Source: Natroniella sp046097105
GTDB lineage: Bacteria; Bacillota; Halanaerobiia; Halobacteroidales; Halobacteroidaceae
DNA: 64,000 bases
Direction of reading: 5' to 3'
NCBI RefSeq assembly: GCF_046097105.1
Contig: NZ_CP175562.1
Span: forward strand, 62,001 to 126,000
Every line of letters starts with the position of its first letter. Position 1 is the first letter of the stretch. Under the pieces are notes generated by a model. The model was not told the DNA's origin and did no database searches. It saw only the letters and a list, made by a program, of their open reading frames with translations. The position numbers were made by a program, and so were the translations under genes. Positions 34,486 through 43,163 of the stretch are shown here, piece by piece.

Positions 34486-34938
34486 ATGTTAAAGATGGAG
34501 ACAAATAATCCAGAAGAGACTTTTAATTTAGGAAAAGAGATTGGAAAAAGATTAACTCATGGAGGAATTGTTTGCTTACAAGGAGATTTAGGAGCAGGTA
34601 AGACAGTTTTAGCTAAAGGAATTTGTAGAGGGTTGGGTGTTGAAGAAGAGATTACAAGCCCTACATATAAAGTGGTTAATGAATATCGAGGCAAATTAAA
34701 AGTTTATCATATGGATCTGTATCGGATTAAGAATGAGGAAGAATTATATGATGTAGGTTTTGAAGATTATTTATATAGTGGAGAAGGAGTAACTATTATT
34801 GAGTGGCCAGATAAAGCAGGTGTTTTAATGCCTGATAATTATTTAGATATTAATTTAAGAGGAGAGGGAAATTGGCGAGAAATTAGAATTATACCTCAAG
34901 CCAATAAGTTTATTGAATTAGTTGCGGAGTTGAAGTAA
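34486..34938 (+). CDS. tsaE: tRNA t6A synthesis ATPase TsaE
   Basis: The ATPase of the threonylcarbamoyladenosine (t6A) machinery, needed to reset the TsaB-TsaD complex. At 150 residues it has Walker A GDLGAGKTVLAKG near residue 37, SPTYKVVNEY (switch region) and HMDLYRI, ending with the WPD motif in IIEWPDKAG. First of four clustered genes tsaE-tsaB-rimI-tsaD with gaps of 1-23 bases. GAGAGGTGG places the ATG. Confidence 0.95.
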   Translation: MLKMETNNPEETFNLGKEIGKRLTHGGIVCLQGDLGAGKTVLAKGICRGLGVEEEITSPTYKVVNEYRGKLKVYHMDLYRIKNEEELYDVGFEDYLYSGEGVTIIEWPDKAGVLMPDNYLDINLRGEGNWREIRIIPQANKFIELVAELK

Positions 34939-34939
34939 A

Positions 34940-35635
34940 ATGTTAGTCTTAGCAGTTGATAGTTCGACTAAAGCAGGAAGTGTCAGTTTAGTTTCTACAG
35001 AAAAATTAATAGCAGAAAGCTTATTAAATTTAGATCATACCCATTCACAAAGGTTGATGCCTCAACTGATTGATTTAGTAGATAGAGCCGATTGTTCTTT
35101 GCAGAATTTGGATGGAATTGCAGTTGCTCTAGGGCCAGGCTCTTTTACTGGAACTCGTATTGGGGTAGTGACGGCTAAGACGTTGGCCCAAAGTTTAGAT
35201 TTACCGATTGTCGGTATCTCTACCTTAAAAGCTATGGCGTATAGCTTAAATTATACTTCAGGTTATATTTGTCCTGTAATAGATGCTAGACGTAACCGGG
35301 TATTTACTGGTTTATATTGTACAACTAAAGGAAAGTTGAAGACAGTGGCAGAAGAAACATTATTAAATATTGATGATTTAATAACAGAATTAAGTTCAGT
35401 AGAAGAAGAAATCTATTTTATAGGAGAAATAATTCAAGAATATAGAGCTCAGATTAGTGAGCAGATTGAAGGAGCTCACTTTATTACTAATAAATTCAGT
35501 TTGCCGCAGGCTGGATCAATTGGAGAGTTGGCTATAGAACGATTAGCCGCTGGAGATGAGGAGCAGTTATTTGAATTGACTCCCAATTACTTAAAACGCT
35601 CTCAAGCTGAAATTCAATGGGAAAAGAATAATTAG
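34940..35635 (+). CDS. tsaB: tRNA t6A synthesis protein TsaB
   Basis: The 231-residue inactive paralogue of TsaD that dimerises with it. The actin-like fold begins LVLAVDSSTKAGSVSLV. The HSQRLMPQLIDLV motif and GPGSFTGTRIGVVTAKTLAQ near residue 65 are diagnostic. The C-terminal part (about 110-231) is short and variable, as usual. It starts one base after the tsaE stop, so translation is likely coupled. Confidence 0.94.
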   Translation: MLVLAVDSSTKAGSVSLVSTEKLIAESLLNLDHTHSQRLMPQLIDLVDRADCSLQNLDGIAVALGPGSFTGTRIGVVTAKTLAQSLDLPIVGISTLKAMAYSLNYTSGYICPVIDARRNRVFTGLYCTTKGKLKTVAEETLLNIDDLITELSSVEEEIYFIGEIIQEYRAQISEQIEGAHFITNKFSLPQAGSIGELAIERLAAGDEEQLFELTPNYLKRSQAEIQWEKNN

Positions 35636-35650
35636 TTAGGATGCCCAACA

Positions 35651-36094
35651 TTGAGACAGCTTAAAGTTCTGCCAATGGAGGAGAAGTACCTGGAGCAGGT
35701 TTTAAAGATTGAAAGAGAAACATTTACAGTACCTTGGTCGAAGGCAGCATTTAAGAGAGAGTTGAATACTAGTTATGGCTATTATATAGTGGGAATAGTG
35801 GCTGATAAGATAATTGCTTATCTTGGTGCCTGGGTTATTTCAAATAGAGCTCATATAACGAATTTAGCAATTAGTAAAGATTATAGACGTCAGAAGATAG
35901 CTACAAAATTATTATGCTGTTTATATACTAAGCTTGAGGAAAAGAAAATTAACATGATTACACTAGAAGTTAGGGTATCTAATCAAATAGCTCAAGAATT
36001 GTACCGCAAAGAAGGTTTTGTTAGTATTGGAGTTAAAGAAGATTATTATAGTGATAATCAAGAAAATGCTTTAATTATGTGTAAAAAGTTATAG
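35651..36094 (+). CDS. rimI: ribosomal protein alanine N-acetyltransferase RimI-type
   Basis: A GNAT acetyltransferase of 147 residues. The acetyl-CoA-binding motif is in NLAISKDYRRQKIATKLL, near residue 80 (R/Q-x-x-G-x-G/A form), followed by LEVRVSNQIAQELYRKEGF and the C-terminal YYSDNQENALIMCK. It acetylates the N-terminus of ribosomal protein S18 in Enterobacteria, with wider protein targets in others. The gene normally lies between tsaB and tsaD. TTG start with a modest TTAGGATG site. Confidence 0.9.
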   Translation: MRQLKVLPMEEKYLEQVLKIERETFTVPWSKAAFKRELNTSYGYYIVGIVADKIIAYLGAWVISNRAHITNLAISKDYRRQKIATKLLCCLYTKLEEKKINMITLEVRVSNQIAQELYRKEGFVSIGVKEDYYSDNQENALIMCKKL

Positions 36095-36116
36095 GTCAAA
36101 GGAGTTGAAGAATTTT

Positions 36117-37136
36117 ATGTCAGAGCCTTTTTTAGTGTTGGGAATTGAAACTTCCTGTGATGAGACTTCAGCAGCAGTTATTAAGGATGGAACTCAAGTT
36201 TTATCAAATATAATTGCTTCTCAAATTGATTGGCATCGCAAATTTGGGGGGGTTGTTCCTGAAATTGCTTCTCGTAAGCATGTGGAATTGATTAATCCTG
36301 TGATTAATAAGGCTTTAATAGAGGCAGGAGTTAATTATCAAGATCTATCAGCTGTAGCAGTGACCTATGGGCCAGGCTTAGTAGGGGGATTATTGGTTGG
36401 TATTTCAGCTGCTAAGGCAATAGCATATGCTCACAATTTACCTTTGATTGCTGTTAATCATATTGAAGGACATATCTATGCTAACTTTATTTCTTATTCT
36501 AAGCTAGAACCTCCGTTAATCTGCTTAACTGTTTCCGGTGGTCATACTGATTTGTTATATTTTGAAAAATTAGGTAGTTATCAGATTTTAGGTAGGACTA
36601 AAGATGATGCTGCTGGGGAAGCTTTTGATAAGGTAGCTCGGGTAATGGAGTTAGGTTATCCAGGTGGGCCAGCAATTGATAAGTTAGCTAGAAAAGGAGA
36701 TCCAACAGGAGTTGATTTACCACGCCCAATGATTGATAGTCCAGATTATGATTTCAGTTTCAGTGGTTTAAAGACGGCTGTCTTAAATTATATTAATCAT
36801 AAAAAACAGAAGCAAGAAGAGATACCTAAGGCTGACTTAGCAGCTAGCTTTCAACAAGCTGTGGTTGATATTTTAGTTACTAAGGTGATCAAAGCAGCTA
36901 AAGATAAAGAGGTCAAAACTGTATTACTTTCAGGAGGAGTTGCTTCTAATGATCAGTTAAGAAGAGAATTAACGACTAAAGTAAAAGAATTAGGCTTGGA
37001 ATTATATTATCCTGAAGCACAATTATGTACAGATAATGCTGCTATGATTGGGAGTGCTGCTTATTTCAAGTGGCAATTAGACCAAAAACCAGCACCTTAT
37101 TCTTTAAATGCAAAGCCTAATTTAAGGTTAGGCTAA
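36117..37136 (+). CDS. tsaD: tRNA N6-adenosine threonylcarbamoyltransferase
   Basis: The catalytic subunit that moves the threonylcarbamoyl group to A37 of ANN-reading tRNAs. Starts MSEPFLVLGIETSCDETSAAV; metal-binding histidines are in HIEGHIYANF near residue 115. CLTVSGGHTDL is near residue 140, and SFSGLKTAVLNYI and LLSGGVASNDQLR follow, all strongly conserved. The ATG at 36117 is favoured over TTG at 36105, because AAAGGAG ends immediately before the TTG. The 339-residue length is typical. A terminator follows at once. Confidence 0.96.
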   Translation: MSEPFLVLGIETSCDETSAAVIKDGTQVLSNIIASQIDWHRKFGGVVPEIASRKHVELINPVINKALIEAGVNYQDLSAVAVTYGPGLVGGLLVGISAAKAIAYAHNLPLIAVNHIEGHIYANFISYSKLEPPLICLTVSGGHTDLLYFEKLGSYQILGRTKDDAAGEAFDKVARVMELGYPGGPAIDKLARKGDPTGVDLPRPMIDSPDYDFSFSGLKTAVLNYINHKKQKQEEIPKADLAASFQQAVVDILVTKVIKAAKDKEVKTVLLSGGVASNDQLRRELTTKVKELGLELYYPEAQLCTDNAAMIGSAAYFKWQLDQKPAPYSLNAKPNLRLG

Positions 37137-37139
37137 ATG

Positions 37140-37165
37140 AGATCTCCTAATTAGGAGATCTTTAT
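37140..37165 (+). terminator. terminator of the tsa operon
   Basis: The palindrome AGATCTCCTA-AT-TAGGAGATCT (37140-37161) is followed by TTATT. The T run is short, but the stem is perfect and lies 4 bases after the tsaD stop. Confidence 0.7.
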
Positions 37166-37186
37166 TAATTAGAAAGGATGGTTATT

Positions 37187-38539
37187 ATGGAATATACTGA
37201 ACAGCAATTAGCTATTTTATCAGCTCAAAAAGAAAATATCCTACCAATTACATCAGTTTGTAATCTCAGCTGTTTATTTTGTAGCCATCAAGGAAATCCA
37301 GATAATGTAGAGGTTTTCTCTTCTGGACACCGTTCTTTTACTGAAATCAAAGAGTTGATCTCTTTTTTAAATGCTGAAAGTAAAATTTTAATTGGAGAGT
37401 CTGCTACTAGAATCTGTGAAGGAGAGCCATTTACTCACCCTCAAATAATAGAGGTGCTCAATTTAGTACGAGAGCAATTTCCCGATACTGTATTGCAGTT
37501 GACGACTAATGGAATCAATTTAACTGCTGAAATGTTGACTGATTTGGCTCGATTAGAGCCACTTGAGCTAAATCTATCGGTTAATATTATTGGCTCTAAA
37601 AATAGAAAAGAGTTAATGAAGCAACATCAAGAGAGGGTAATTTTAGATGTAATGAAAGGGTTAAAAGAGTTAGGGATTATTTATCATGGAAGTATAGTAG
37701 CTTTGCCGACAGTAACTGGATGGTCAAATATAGAGGAGACTATTGCTTCTTTAGAGTTTTATGGTGCTCAAACTGTTAGGGTGTTTTTGCCAGGTTATAC
37801 AAAATTAAGCCCTAGCCGAATGAAATTTAAGTTTACTTTATGGGAGCAGTTAGTTGATTTTATTAATGATTGTCGGGCCAAATATCAAATTCCAATTATG
37901 TTAGAACCGTTGAAGTTGTTAGATTTAAAAGCTGAAGTAGTAGGGGTAATTAATAATTCTCCAGCTACTTTTAGTAAAATTAAAATTGGAGATAGAATTA
38001 TTGAAGTTGATGGAACAGAGGTTATCTCTCGGGTTGATGCCTTTGAGCGGTTATTAGGAATGGAAAATCCCCAAGTTAAGCTAGAGAGAGAAGGAGAAAT
38101 TAAAGAAGTTGTGATTGATAAACTAGCTGGAGAAAGGTCGGGGTTGGTCTTTAGCTATGATTTGGCCCCTCAATCATTGACTAACTTAGAACGAGTAATT
38201 AATCATCAGAGAGCTGAGCGAGTTTTAATCTTAACTTCAGTATTAGCTACGGAAGTTATTAAAGTGGGTTTGCAGTTAGTACTTAAAAATAATCCGAGTT
38301 GGTATTTAGAGGTAGTTACTACCAAAAATAATTTTTTTGGTGGTTCTATCTTATGTGCTGGCTTGTTAGTTGTAGATGATTTTAGAAAGGCATTGTTAAA
38401 TTGTAAGGAGCAGCTAGCTGAATTTGATTTGCTCTTGTTACCGGGAGTTGCTTTTGATAATTGGGGACGTGATCTGCTAGGAGAAAGCTATCAGAAATTA
38501 GAAGAAGAATTTGGAATAGCTGTGGAGATAATTGATTAA
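37187..38539 (+). CDS. radical SAM protein with embedded PDZ-like and DUF512-like regions
   Basis: 450 residues. CNLSCLFC near residue 27 is the CxxxCxxC ligand of the SAM 4Fe-4S cluster, followed by a barrel with GEPFTHPQIIEVL and LTTNGINLT. Residues about 245-310 (VVGVINNSPATFSKIKIGDRIIEVDGTEV) read as a PDZ domain with its typical P-A-x-x-x-x-x-GD pattern. The C-terminus (TKNNFFGGSILCAGLLVVDDF...LLLLPGVAFD) matches the end of DUF512 proteins, in which PDZ normally comes first. Function is unknown. ATG at 37187 is preceded by GAAAGG; an ATG at 37178 sits on that site. Confidence 0.75.
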   Translation: MEYTEQQLAILSAQKENILPITSVCNLSCLFCSHQGNPDNVEVFSSGHRSFTEIKELISFLNAESKILIGESATRICEGEPFTHPQIIEVLNLVREQFPDTVLQLTTNGINLTAEMLTDLARLEPLELNLSVNIIGSKNRKELMKQHQERVILDVMKGLKELGIIYHGSIVALPTVTGWSNIEETIASLEFYGAQTVRVFLPGYTKLSPSRMKFKFTLWEQLVDFINDCRAKYQIPIMLEPLKLLDLKAEVVGVINNSPATFSKIKIGDRIIEVDGTEVISRVDAFERLLGMENPQVKLEREGEIKEVVIDKLAGERSGLVFSYDLAPQSLTNLERVINHQRAERVLILTSVLATEVIKVGLQLVLKNNPSWYLEVVTTKNNFFGGSILCAGLLVVDDFRKALLNCKEQLAEFDLLLLPGVAFDNWGRDLLGESYQKLEEEFGIAVEIID

Positions 38540-38604
38540 GGTCAAGTTTAAGTCTAAGTTTGATTAAACAATAAATAGACCTATAAGAACTAATAAGATA
38601 ATCA

Positions 38605-38643
38605 TAAAAGACTCTGCCACAGTTTTTAACCTGTAGCAGAGTC
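38605..38643 (-). terminator. terminator of the ACT-UPF0210 minus-strand operon
   Basis: GACTCTGC and GCAGAGTC with an inner ACAG/CTGT pair form a strong stem. The T run is only on the minus-strand side (TTTTATG), so it ends the leftward genes rather than the radical SAM gene. Confidence 0.75.
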
Positions 38644-38701
38644 AAACATCAGCATTCTACTTAAACTTAACCTAAATTTATTTGAGCTTAGTCAAATAAA
38701 T

Positions 38702-40072
38702 TTAATTGGTCAATGCTTGAATAGGAGCAGGAATTCTACCACCTCGTTGTACAAATTTATTAGAGTTGAACTTGTTTACTGTCATAATAGGTGCCTCCCC
38801 TAATAGGCCACCGAATTTAACCTTATCGCCAACTTTTTTATCAGGAGCAGGAATAATTCTAACAGCAGTAGTCTTCTTGTTGATCATTCCAATTGCCATC
38901 TCATCGGAGATGATAGCTGCAATTGTCTCACTGCTTGTATCTCCTGGGACAGCAATCATATCTAATCCTACTGAACATACTGAAGTCATTGCCTCTAATT
39001 TTTCTAAATTTAATGAACCTACTTCAGCCGCTTTAATCATTCCTTGATCTTCACTGACAGGAATAAAAGCTCCACTTAGACCTCCTACTGATGAAGAGGC
39101 CATTGCCCCTCCTTTTTTGACTGCATCATTTAATAAAGCTAAAGCAGCCGTTGTGCCATGGGTTCCACAAGATTCTAATCCCATACTCTCTAAGATATTA
39201 GCGACACTATCTCCTATTGCTGGGGTAGGTGCTAATGATAAATCAACGATTCCAAAAGGAACTTTTAACATATCAGAAGCTGTTTGACCGACCAATTCTC
39301 CTACTCTAGTAATTTTAAAAGCTGTTCTTTTTATCGTATCTGCTAAGGTGTTAAAGTCAGCATCTGGAATTTGATCAACCACATTTTTGACTACGCCAGG
39401 TCCACTAATTCCAATATTAATTACAGTTTCAGGCTCTCCTGTACCATGGAAAGCTCCGGCCATAAAAGGGTTATCTTCTGGAACATTACAGAAGACAACA
39501 AGTTTAGCTGCTCCTAGTCCGTCTTTATCTGCAGTTAATTGGGCTGTCTTTTTAATAGTTTTTCCCATCTTTAGTACAGCATCCATATTAATTCCAGCCT
39601 TAGTAGAAGCAACATTGACAGAAGAGCATACCTTGTCGGTAGTAGCTAAGGCTTGAGGGATTGAGTTAATTAAATTTCTTTCTCCTTCAGTATGCCCTTT
39701 ATGTACTAATCCAGAAAAACCTCCTATGAAATCAACTCCTACTTCTTTAGCAGCTTTATCCAAGATCTGAGCAATACTAGTATAATCAGTTTCCTGGCAA
39801 GCATCAGCGATGATTGAGATGGGTGTAACAGAAATTCTCTTATTGACGATGGGGATCCCAAACTTTCGCTCTATTTTATTAGCTGTTGTTACTAAGTCTT
39901 GAGCTTTAGTAGTTACTTTTTCATAAATATTAGCAGTTAATTTCTCAATTTCGGGGTGAGCACAATCTCGCAAATTAATTCCCATAGTGATTGTTCTAAT
40001 ATCAAAGTTTTCCTTTTTAACCATCTGGATTGTTTCTAAAATTTCATTGTTGTTAAATAGCAATCTAGTCAC
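38702..40072 (-). CDS. UPF0210/DUF711 (PFL) family protein
   Basis: A 456-residue cytoplasmic protein of the UPF0210 family, which is distantly related to pyruvate formate-lyase by fold but lacks an assigned reaction. Recognisable segments are IRTITMGINLRDCAHPEIEKL, GFSGLVHKGHTEGE, CSSVNVASTKAGINMDAVLKMG and GLSGAFIPVSEDQGMI. It is encoded 7 bases after a UPF0237 ACT-domain protein, a pairing seen widely in Firmicutes. The ACT partner suggests amino acid-responsive control, but no substrate is known. Confidence 0.92.
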   Translation of the reverse strand: MTRLLFNNNEILETIQMVKKENFDIRTITMGINLRDCAHPEIEKLTANIYEKVTTKAQDLVTTANKIERKFGIPIVNKRISVTPISIIADACQETDYTSIAQILDKAAKEVGVDFIGGFSGLVHKGHTEGERNLINSIPQALATTDKVCSSVNVASTKAGINMDAVLKMGKTIKKTAQLTADKDGLGAAKLVVFCNVPEDNPFMAGAFHGTGEPETVINIGISGPGVVKNVVDQIPDADFNTLADTIKRTAFKITRVGELVGQTASDMLKVPFGIVDLSLAPTPAIGDSVANILESMGLESCGTHGTTAALALLNDAVKKGGAMASSSVGGLSGAFIPVSEDQGMIKAAEVGSLNLEKLEAMTSVCSVGLDMIAVPGDTSSETIAAIISDEMAIGMINKKTTAVRIIPAPDKKVGDKVKFGGLLGEAPIMTVNKFNSNKFVQRGGRIPAPIQALTN

Positions 40073-40079
40073 CTCCTAA

Positions 40080-40376
40080 TTAGACTCGATGCATATATTT
40101 AAAGATGTTTTCATGTTGTAGTTTTATTTCTACATTTATTTCTTCCTCTAACTCTCTTAATTCCTTGTTTAAGGTTTCAAAATCAGCTTTTAATTCACTG
40201 ATTTCAACCAGCATAATCATTGAGAAGATGTCTTCTAATAAAGTTTGACTAATATCAACTATATTAGCATTATGCTCAGCCAATATAGTAGTTATTTTAG
40301 CTACTATTCCAACTTTATCTGCTCCTAGAACTGTGACTATGGCTCGTTGCTCTGACTTGTCAGCTTGTTGATTCAT
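40080..40376 (-). CDS. UPF0237 ACT-domain protein
   Basis: A 98-residue ACT-domain protein with RAIVTVLGADKVGIVAKITTILAEHNANIVDISQTLLEDIFSMIMLV, a glycine-cleavage regulator-like ACT fold with the ligand-binding G near residue 23. It is the first gene of a two-gene leftward operon with the UPF0210 protein. AGGAGGT precedes the ATG on the minus strand. The ligand is not known. Confidence 0.9.
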   Translation of the reverse strand: MNQQADKSEQRAIVTVLGADKVGIVAKITTILAEHNANIVDISQTLLEDIFSMIMLVEISELKADFETLNKELRELEEEINVEIKLQHENIFKYMHRV

Positions 40377-40432
40377 TATTAATTAATACCTCCTTTAGTT
40401 TTTTTAGATAATCAAGTAGATATTTAAATAAT

Positions 40433-40461
40433 ATCTTATATTATTTATTTAACAATGTCAA
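40433..40461 (-). promoter_or_regulatory. promoter of the ACT-UPF0210 operon
   Basis: On the minus strand, TTGACA (40461-40456), 17 bases, TAAGAT (40438-40433), lying about 60 bases before the ATG. Confidence 0.6.
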
Positions 40462-40533
40462 CTGCTAAGGTATTAAACACTAGCGTTAACTTTAAGGTAG
40501 CTTTTGGTGTATCGAGGTTTGAATTACAAAACA

Positions 40534-40684
40534 GTGTCAGTGTTTGTAATCCGTGTCAGTAAAAGATCAAGTTCAAAATTTTTATGGTTTAAAGGGATTT
40601 AAAGATGTTGGTCTTCAACTTACCAGTCCTAAAAAAACAGGACTGTCCGTGAAAACCATATCCATAGACACAGACTACTGACAC
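40534..40684. repeat. inverted-repeat element upstream of groES
   Basis: GTGTCAGTA (40553-40561) is inverted at 40676-40684 as TACTGACAC. Inside are a second arm pair, TATGGTTT/AAACCATA, and a hairpin, AGTCCT...AGGACT. A further GTGTCAGT at 40534 sits in the loop of an ATTACAAA/TTTGTAAT stem. There is no coding capacity. The ends match the element at 51462-51539, so it is probably a small non-autonomous mobile element or IS remnant. It and the CIRCE region account for the 593-base gap between the ACT gene and groES. Confidence 0.6.
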
Positions 40685-40855
40685 TATATACTAATCAAGT
40701 TGATATTTAGTGGTTAAAGAATAAAAAAATGGAAGTTGGGTATAATACAATACTGGTAATAGTTAAATAAGAGAGTTTATTTGAGAAAAGTTGAGTTTTT
40801 AGGATATAATAACCTCTAATTAAATTTAATTCAGATTAACACGTTCAGAAACAAC

Positions 40856-40884
40856 TTGATTTTGAGGGTAGATTTAGTTATTAT
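40856..40884 (+). promoter_or_regulatory. groESL promoter
   Basis: TTGATT at 40856-40861 and TATTAT at 40879-40884 with a 17-base spacer. The predicted start lies just upstream of the CIRCE operator. Confidence 0.65.
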
Positions 40885-40898
40885 TAGTTACGTAATCA

Positions 40899-40925
40899 TT
40901 AGCACTCGTTGATGGTGAGTGCTAA
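40899..40925 (+). promoter_or_regulatory. CIRCE operator (HrcA binding site)
   Basis: TTAGCACTC (40899-40907), nine bases, GAGTGCTAA (40917-40925) is an exact match to the CIRCE consensus. HrcA binding here represses groESL until heat or misfolded protein titrates GroEL. Confidence 0.96.
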
Positions 40926-40969
40926 TAAAAGAGTTTATAATGAAAATTATATTATAAGGAGGGTGTTCA

Positions 40970-41257
40970 ATGGGAATTAGACCTTTAGGTGACAGAGTAG
41001 TAATTCAAACTGTAGAAAGAGAAGAAAAGACTGAAAGTGGAATTGTATTACCAGATAGTGCTAAAGAGAAGCCACAGGAAGGTAAGGTTGTAGCAGTTGG
41101 TGAAGGAAGAAGAGCAGATAGTGGAGAGGTTATTGCTCCACAGGTAGCTGAAGGAGATATCGTTATTTATAGTAAGTTTGCTGGAACAGAAGTTAAGCAT
41201 CAAGGTGAGGAATATCTGATTGTTAATGAAAAAGATATCTTAGCAATCGTTGAGTAA
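40970..41257 (+). CDS. groES: co-chaperonin GroES
   Basis: The 95-residue heptameric lid of GroEL. It begins IRPLGDRVVIQTVEREEKTESGIVLPDSA, with the mobile loop in residues about 16-34, and ends EYLIVNEKDILAIVE. AAGGAGGGTG precedes the ATG. It lies downstream of the CIRCE operator and 86 bases before groEL in the standard operon. Confidence 0.98.
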   Translation: MGIRPLGDRVVIQTVEREEKTESGIVLPDSAKEKPQEGKVVAVGEGRRADSGEVIAPQVAEGDIVIYSKFAGTEVKHQGEEYLIVNEKDILAIVE

Positions 41258-41343
41258 GCAAGATAGTTTGATTTTAGTTTTTAAAAAATTGGTAAATTGC
41301 GAATCTATTTATAATGAAAATAATTCAAGGAGGTTGACTACAT

Positions 41344-43002
41344 ATGGCAAAAGAAATTAGGTTTGGTGAAGAAGCAAGACGTAAATTAGAAGCTGGGGTT
41401 GATGCTTTAGCTGATGCTGTAAAAGTAACGCTAGGGCCAAAAGGTCGTAATGTAGTATTTGAGCAAGGTTTTGGAGCACCAATGATTACTAATGATGGTG
41501 TGACAATTGCTAAAGAGATTGAACTAAAGGATGCTTATGAGGATATGGGAGCACAGACAGTAAAAGAGGTTGCAACTAATACTAATGATATTGCAGGAGA
41601 CGGGACTACTACTGCAACTGTGTTGGCCCAAGCTATTGTCAATGAAGGAATGAAGAATGTAGCTGCTGGTGCTAATCCAATGATTCTTCGTAAGGGAATT
41701 CAAAAAGCTGTTGAAGCAGCTGTAGAAGAGATTGGAACTATTAGTAAGCCAATTGAAGATAGAGAGTCTATCGCTCAGGTAGCTGCTATTTCTGCTGCTG
41801 ATGAAGCTGTTGGTGAGTTAATTGCTGATGCTATGGAAGAGGTAGGCCAAGATGGTGTTATCTCTGTTGAAGAATCTAGGACAATGGGAACTGATCTTGA
41901 AGTTGTAGAAGGGATGCAATTTGACCGTGGTTACCTATCACCTTATATGGTAACTGATGATGAGCAGATGGTAGCTAATCTAGAAGATCCATATATCTTA
42001 TTGACTGATCAAAAGATTAGCTCTATCCAAGATATTTTACCATTGTTAGAGCAAGTTGCTCAGCAGAACAAACCATTATTGATTGTTGCTGAAGATGTTG
42101 AAGGTGAAGCATTAGCTACATTAGTAGTTAATAAGTTACGAGGTACTTTTGAATGTGTAGCCGTTAAAGCACCTGGATTTGGTGATAGAAGAAAAGCAAT
42201 GTTAGAAGATATTGCTGCTTTAACAGGTGGGCAGGTAGTTACTGAGGACTTAGGTTTAGACTTAGAAAGTGTTGATGTTTCTATGTTAGGAAGTGCTCGC
42301 AATGTGAAGATTACTAAAGATGATACTACTATCGTTGATGGAGCTGGAGATGAAAAGAATATTGAACAAAAGGTATCTCAAATCCGTCAACAAATTGAAA
42401 ATACAACTTCTGACTTTGATCGTGACAAGTTAGAAGAGAGATTAGCTAAGTTAGCAGGAGGAGTAGCGGTAATTAAAGTTGGTGCTGCTACAGAGACTGA
42501 GCTGAAAGAGAAGAAGTTAAGAATTGAAGATGCATTAAGTGCTACTAGAGCTGCTGTCGAAGAAGGTATAGTGTCAGGTGGTGGAACAGTCTTACTTGAT
42601 ATCTTATCAGCAGTAGAAGAGTTAGGTTTAGAAGGAGATGAATTAACTGGAGCTGATATTGTAAGAAAATCTCTAGAAGCTCCTGTACGATTGATTGCTG
42701 ATAATGCAGGTTATGAAGGAGCAGTTATTGCTGAAAAGGTTAAGGAGCAAGGAGCAGGAGTAGGATTTAACGCTGCTACTGGAGAATTTGTAAATATGAT
42801 TGAAGCTGGTATTGTTGACCCAGCTAAAGTAACTCGTTCTGCTTTACAGAATGCTGCTAGTGCAGCTGCTACATTATTGACAACTGAGACTGCTATTGTT
42901 GCAAGAGATGATGAAGATAGCAATGGTGGTGGCGGAATGCCAGCTGGAATGGGTGGCGGAATGCCAGGCGGAATGGGCGGAGGAATGCCAGGAATGATGT
43001 AA
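41344..43002 (+). CDS. groEL: chaperonin GroEL
   Basis: A 552-residue ATP-dependent folding chamber subunit. The ATP site includes KVTLGPKGRNVV and GDGTTTATVLAQ (residues about 27-97), and the C-terminus ends in the flexible Gly-Gly-Met repeat tail. Full length, with no oddities. AAGGAGGTTGACTACAT gives the start. It is repressed by HrcA through the CIRCE element upstream of groES. Confidence 0.98.
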   Translation: MAKEIRFGEEARRKLEAGVDALADAVKVTLGPKGRNVVFEQGFGAPMITNDGVTIAKEIELKDAYEDMGAQTVKEVATNTNDIAGDGTTTATVLAQAIVNEGMKNVAAGANPMILRKGIQKAVEAAVEEIGTISKPIEDRESIAQVAAISAADEAVGELIADAMEEVGQDGVISVEESRTMGTDLEVVEGMQFDRGYLSPYMVTDDEQMVANLEDPYILLTDQKISSIQDILPLLEQVAQQNKPLLIVAEDVEGEALATLVVNKLRGTFECVAVKAPGFGDRRKAMLEDIAALTGGQVVTEDLGLDLESVDVSMLGSARNVKITKDDTTIVDGAGDEKNIEQKVSQIRQQIENTTSDFDRDKLEERLAKLAGGVAVIKVGAATETELKEKKLRIEDALSATRAAVEEGIVSGGGTVLLDILSAVEELGLEGDELTGADIVRKSLEAPVRLIADNAGYEGAVIAEKVKEQGAGVGFNAATGEFVNMIEAGIVDPAKVTRSALQNAASAAATLLTTETAIVARDDEDSNGGGGMPAGMGGGMPGGMGGGMPGMM

Positions 43003-43021
43003 CTTCCTCTGTGTCAATAGT

Positions 43022-43065
43022 AAGAAGGTCTTCTTAGAGAACTCTAAGAAGACCTTCTTTTTTTA
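43022..43065 (+). terminator. groESL terminator
   Basis: An 18-base arm, 43022-43039, is perfectly complementary to 43042-43059, and seven or more T follow. Confidence 0.92.
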
Positions 43066-43163
43066 TAAAAAATTGAGAGCAGGAAAAACTAAATTTATAA
43101 TGAATTTTAAACTAGTGTTCTGATAGAATTTTGAATAAAGTAGATAATATAGGAGGTAATAAG

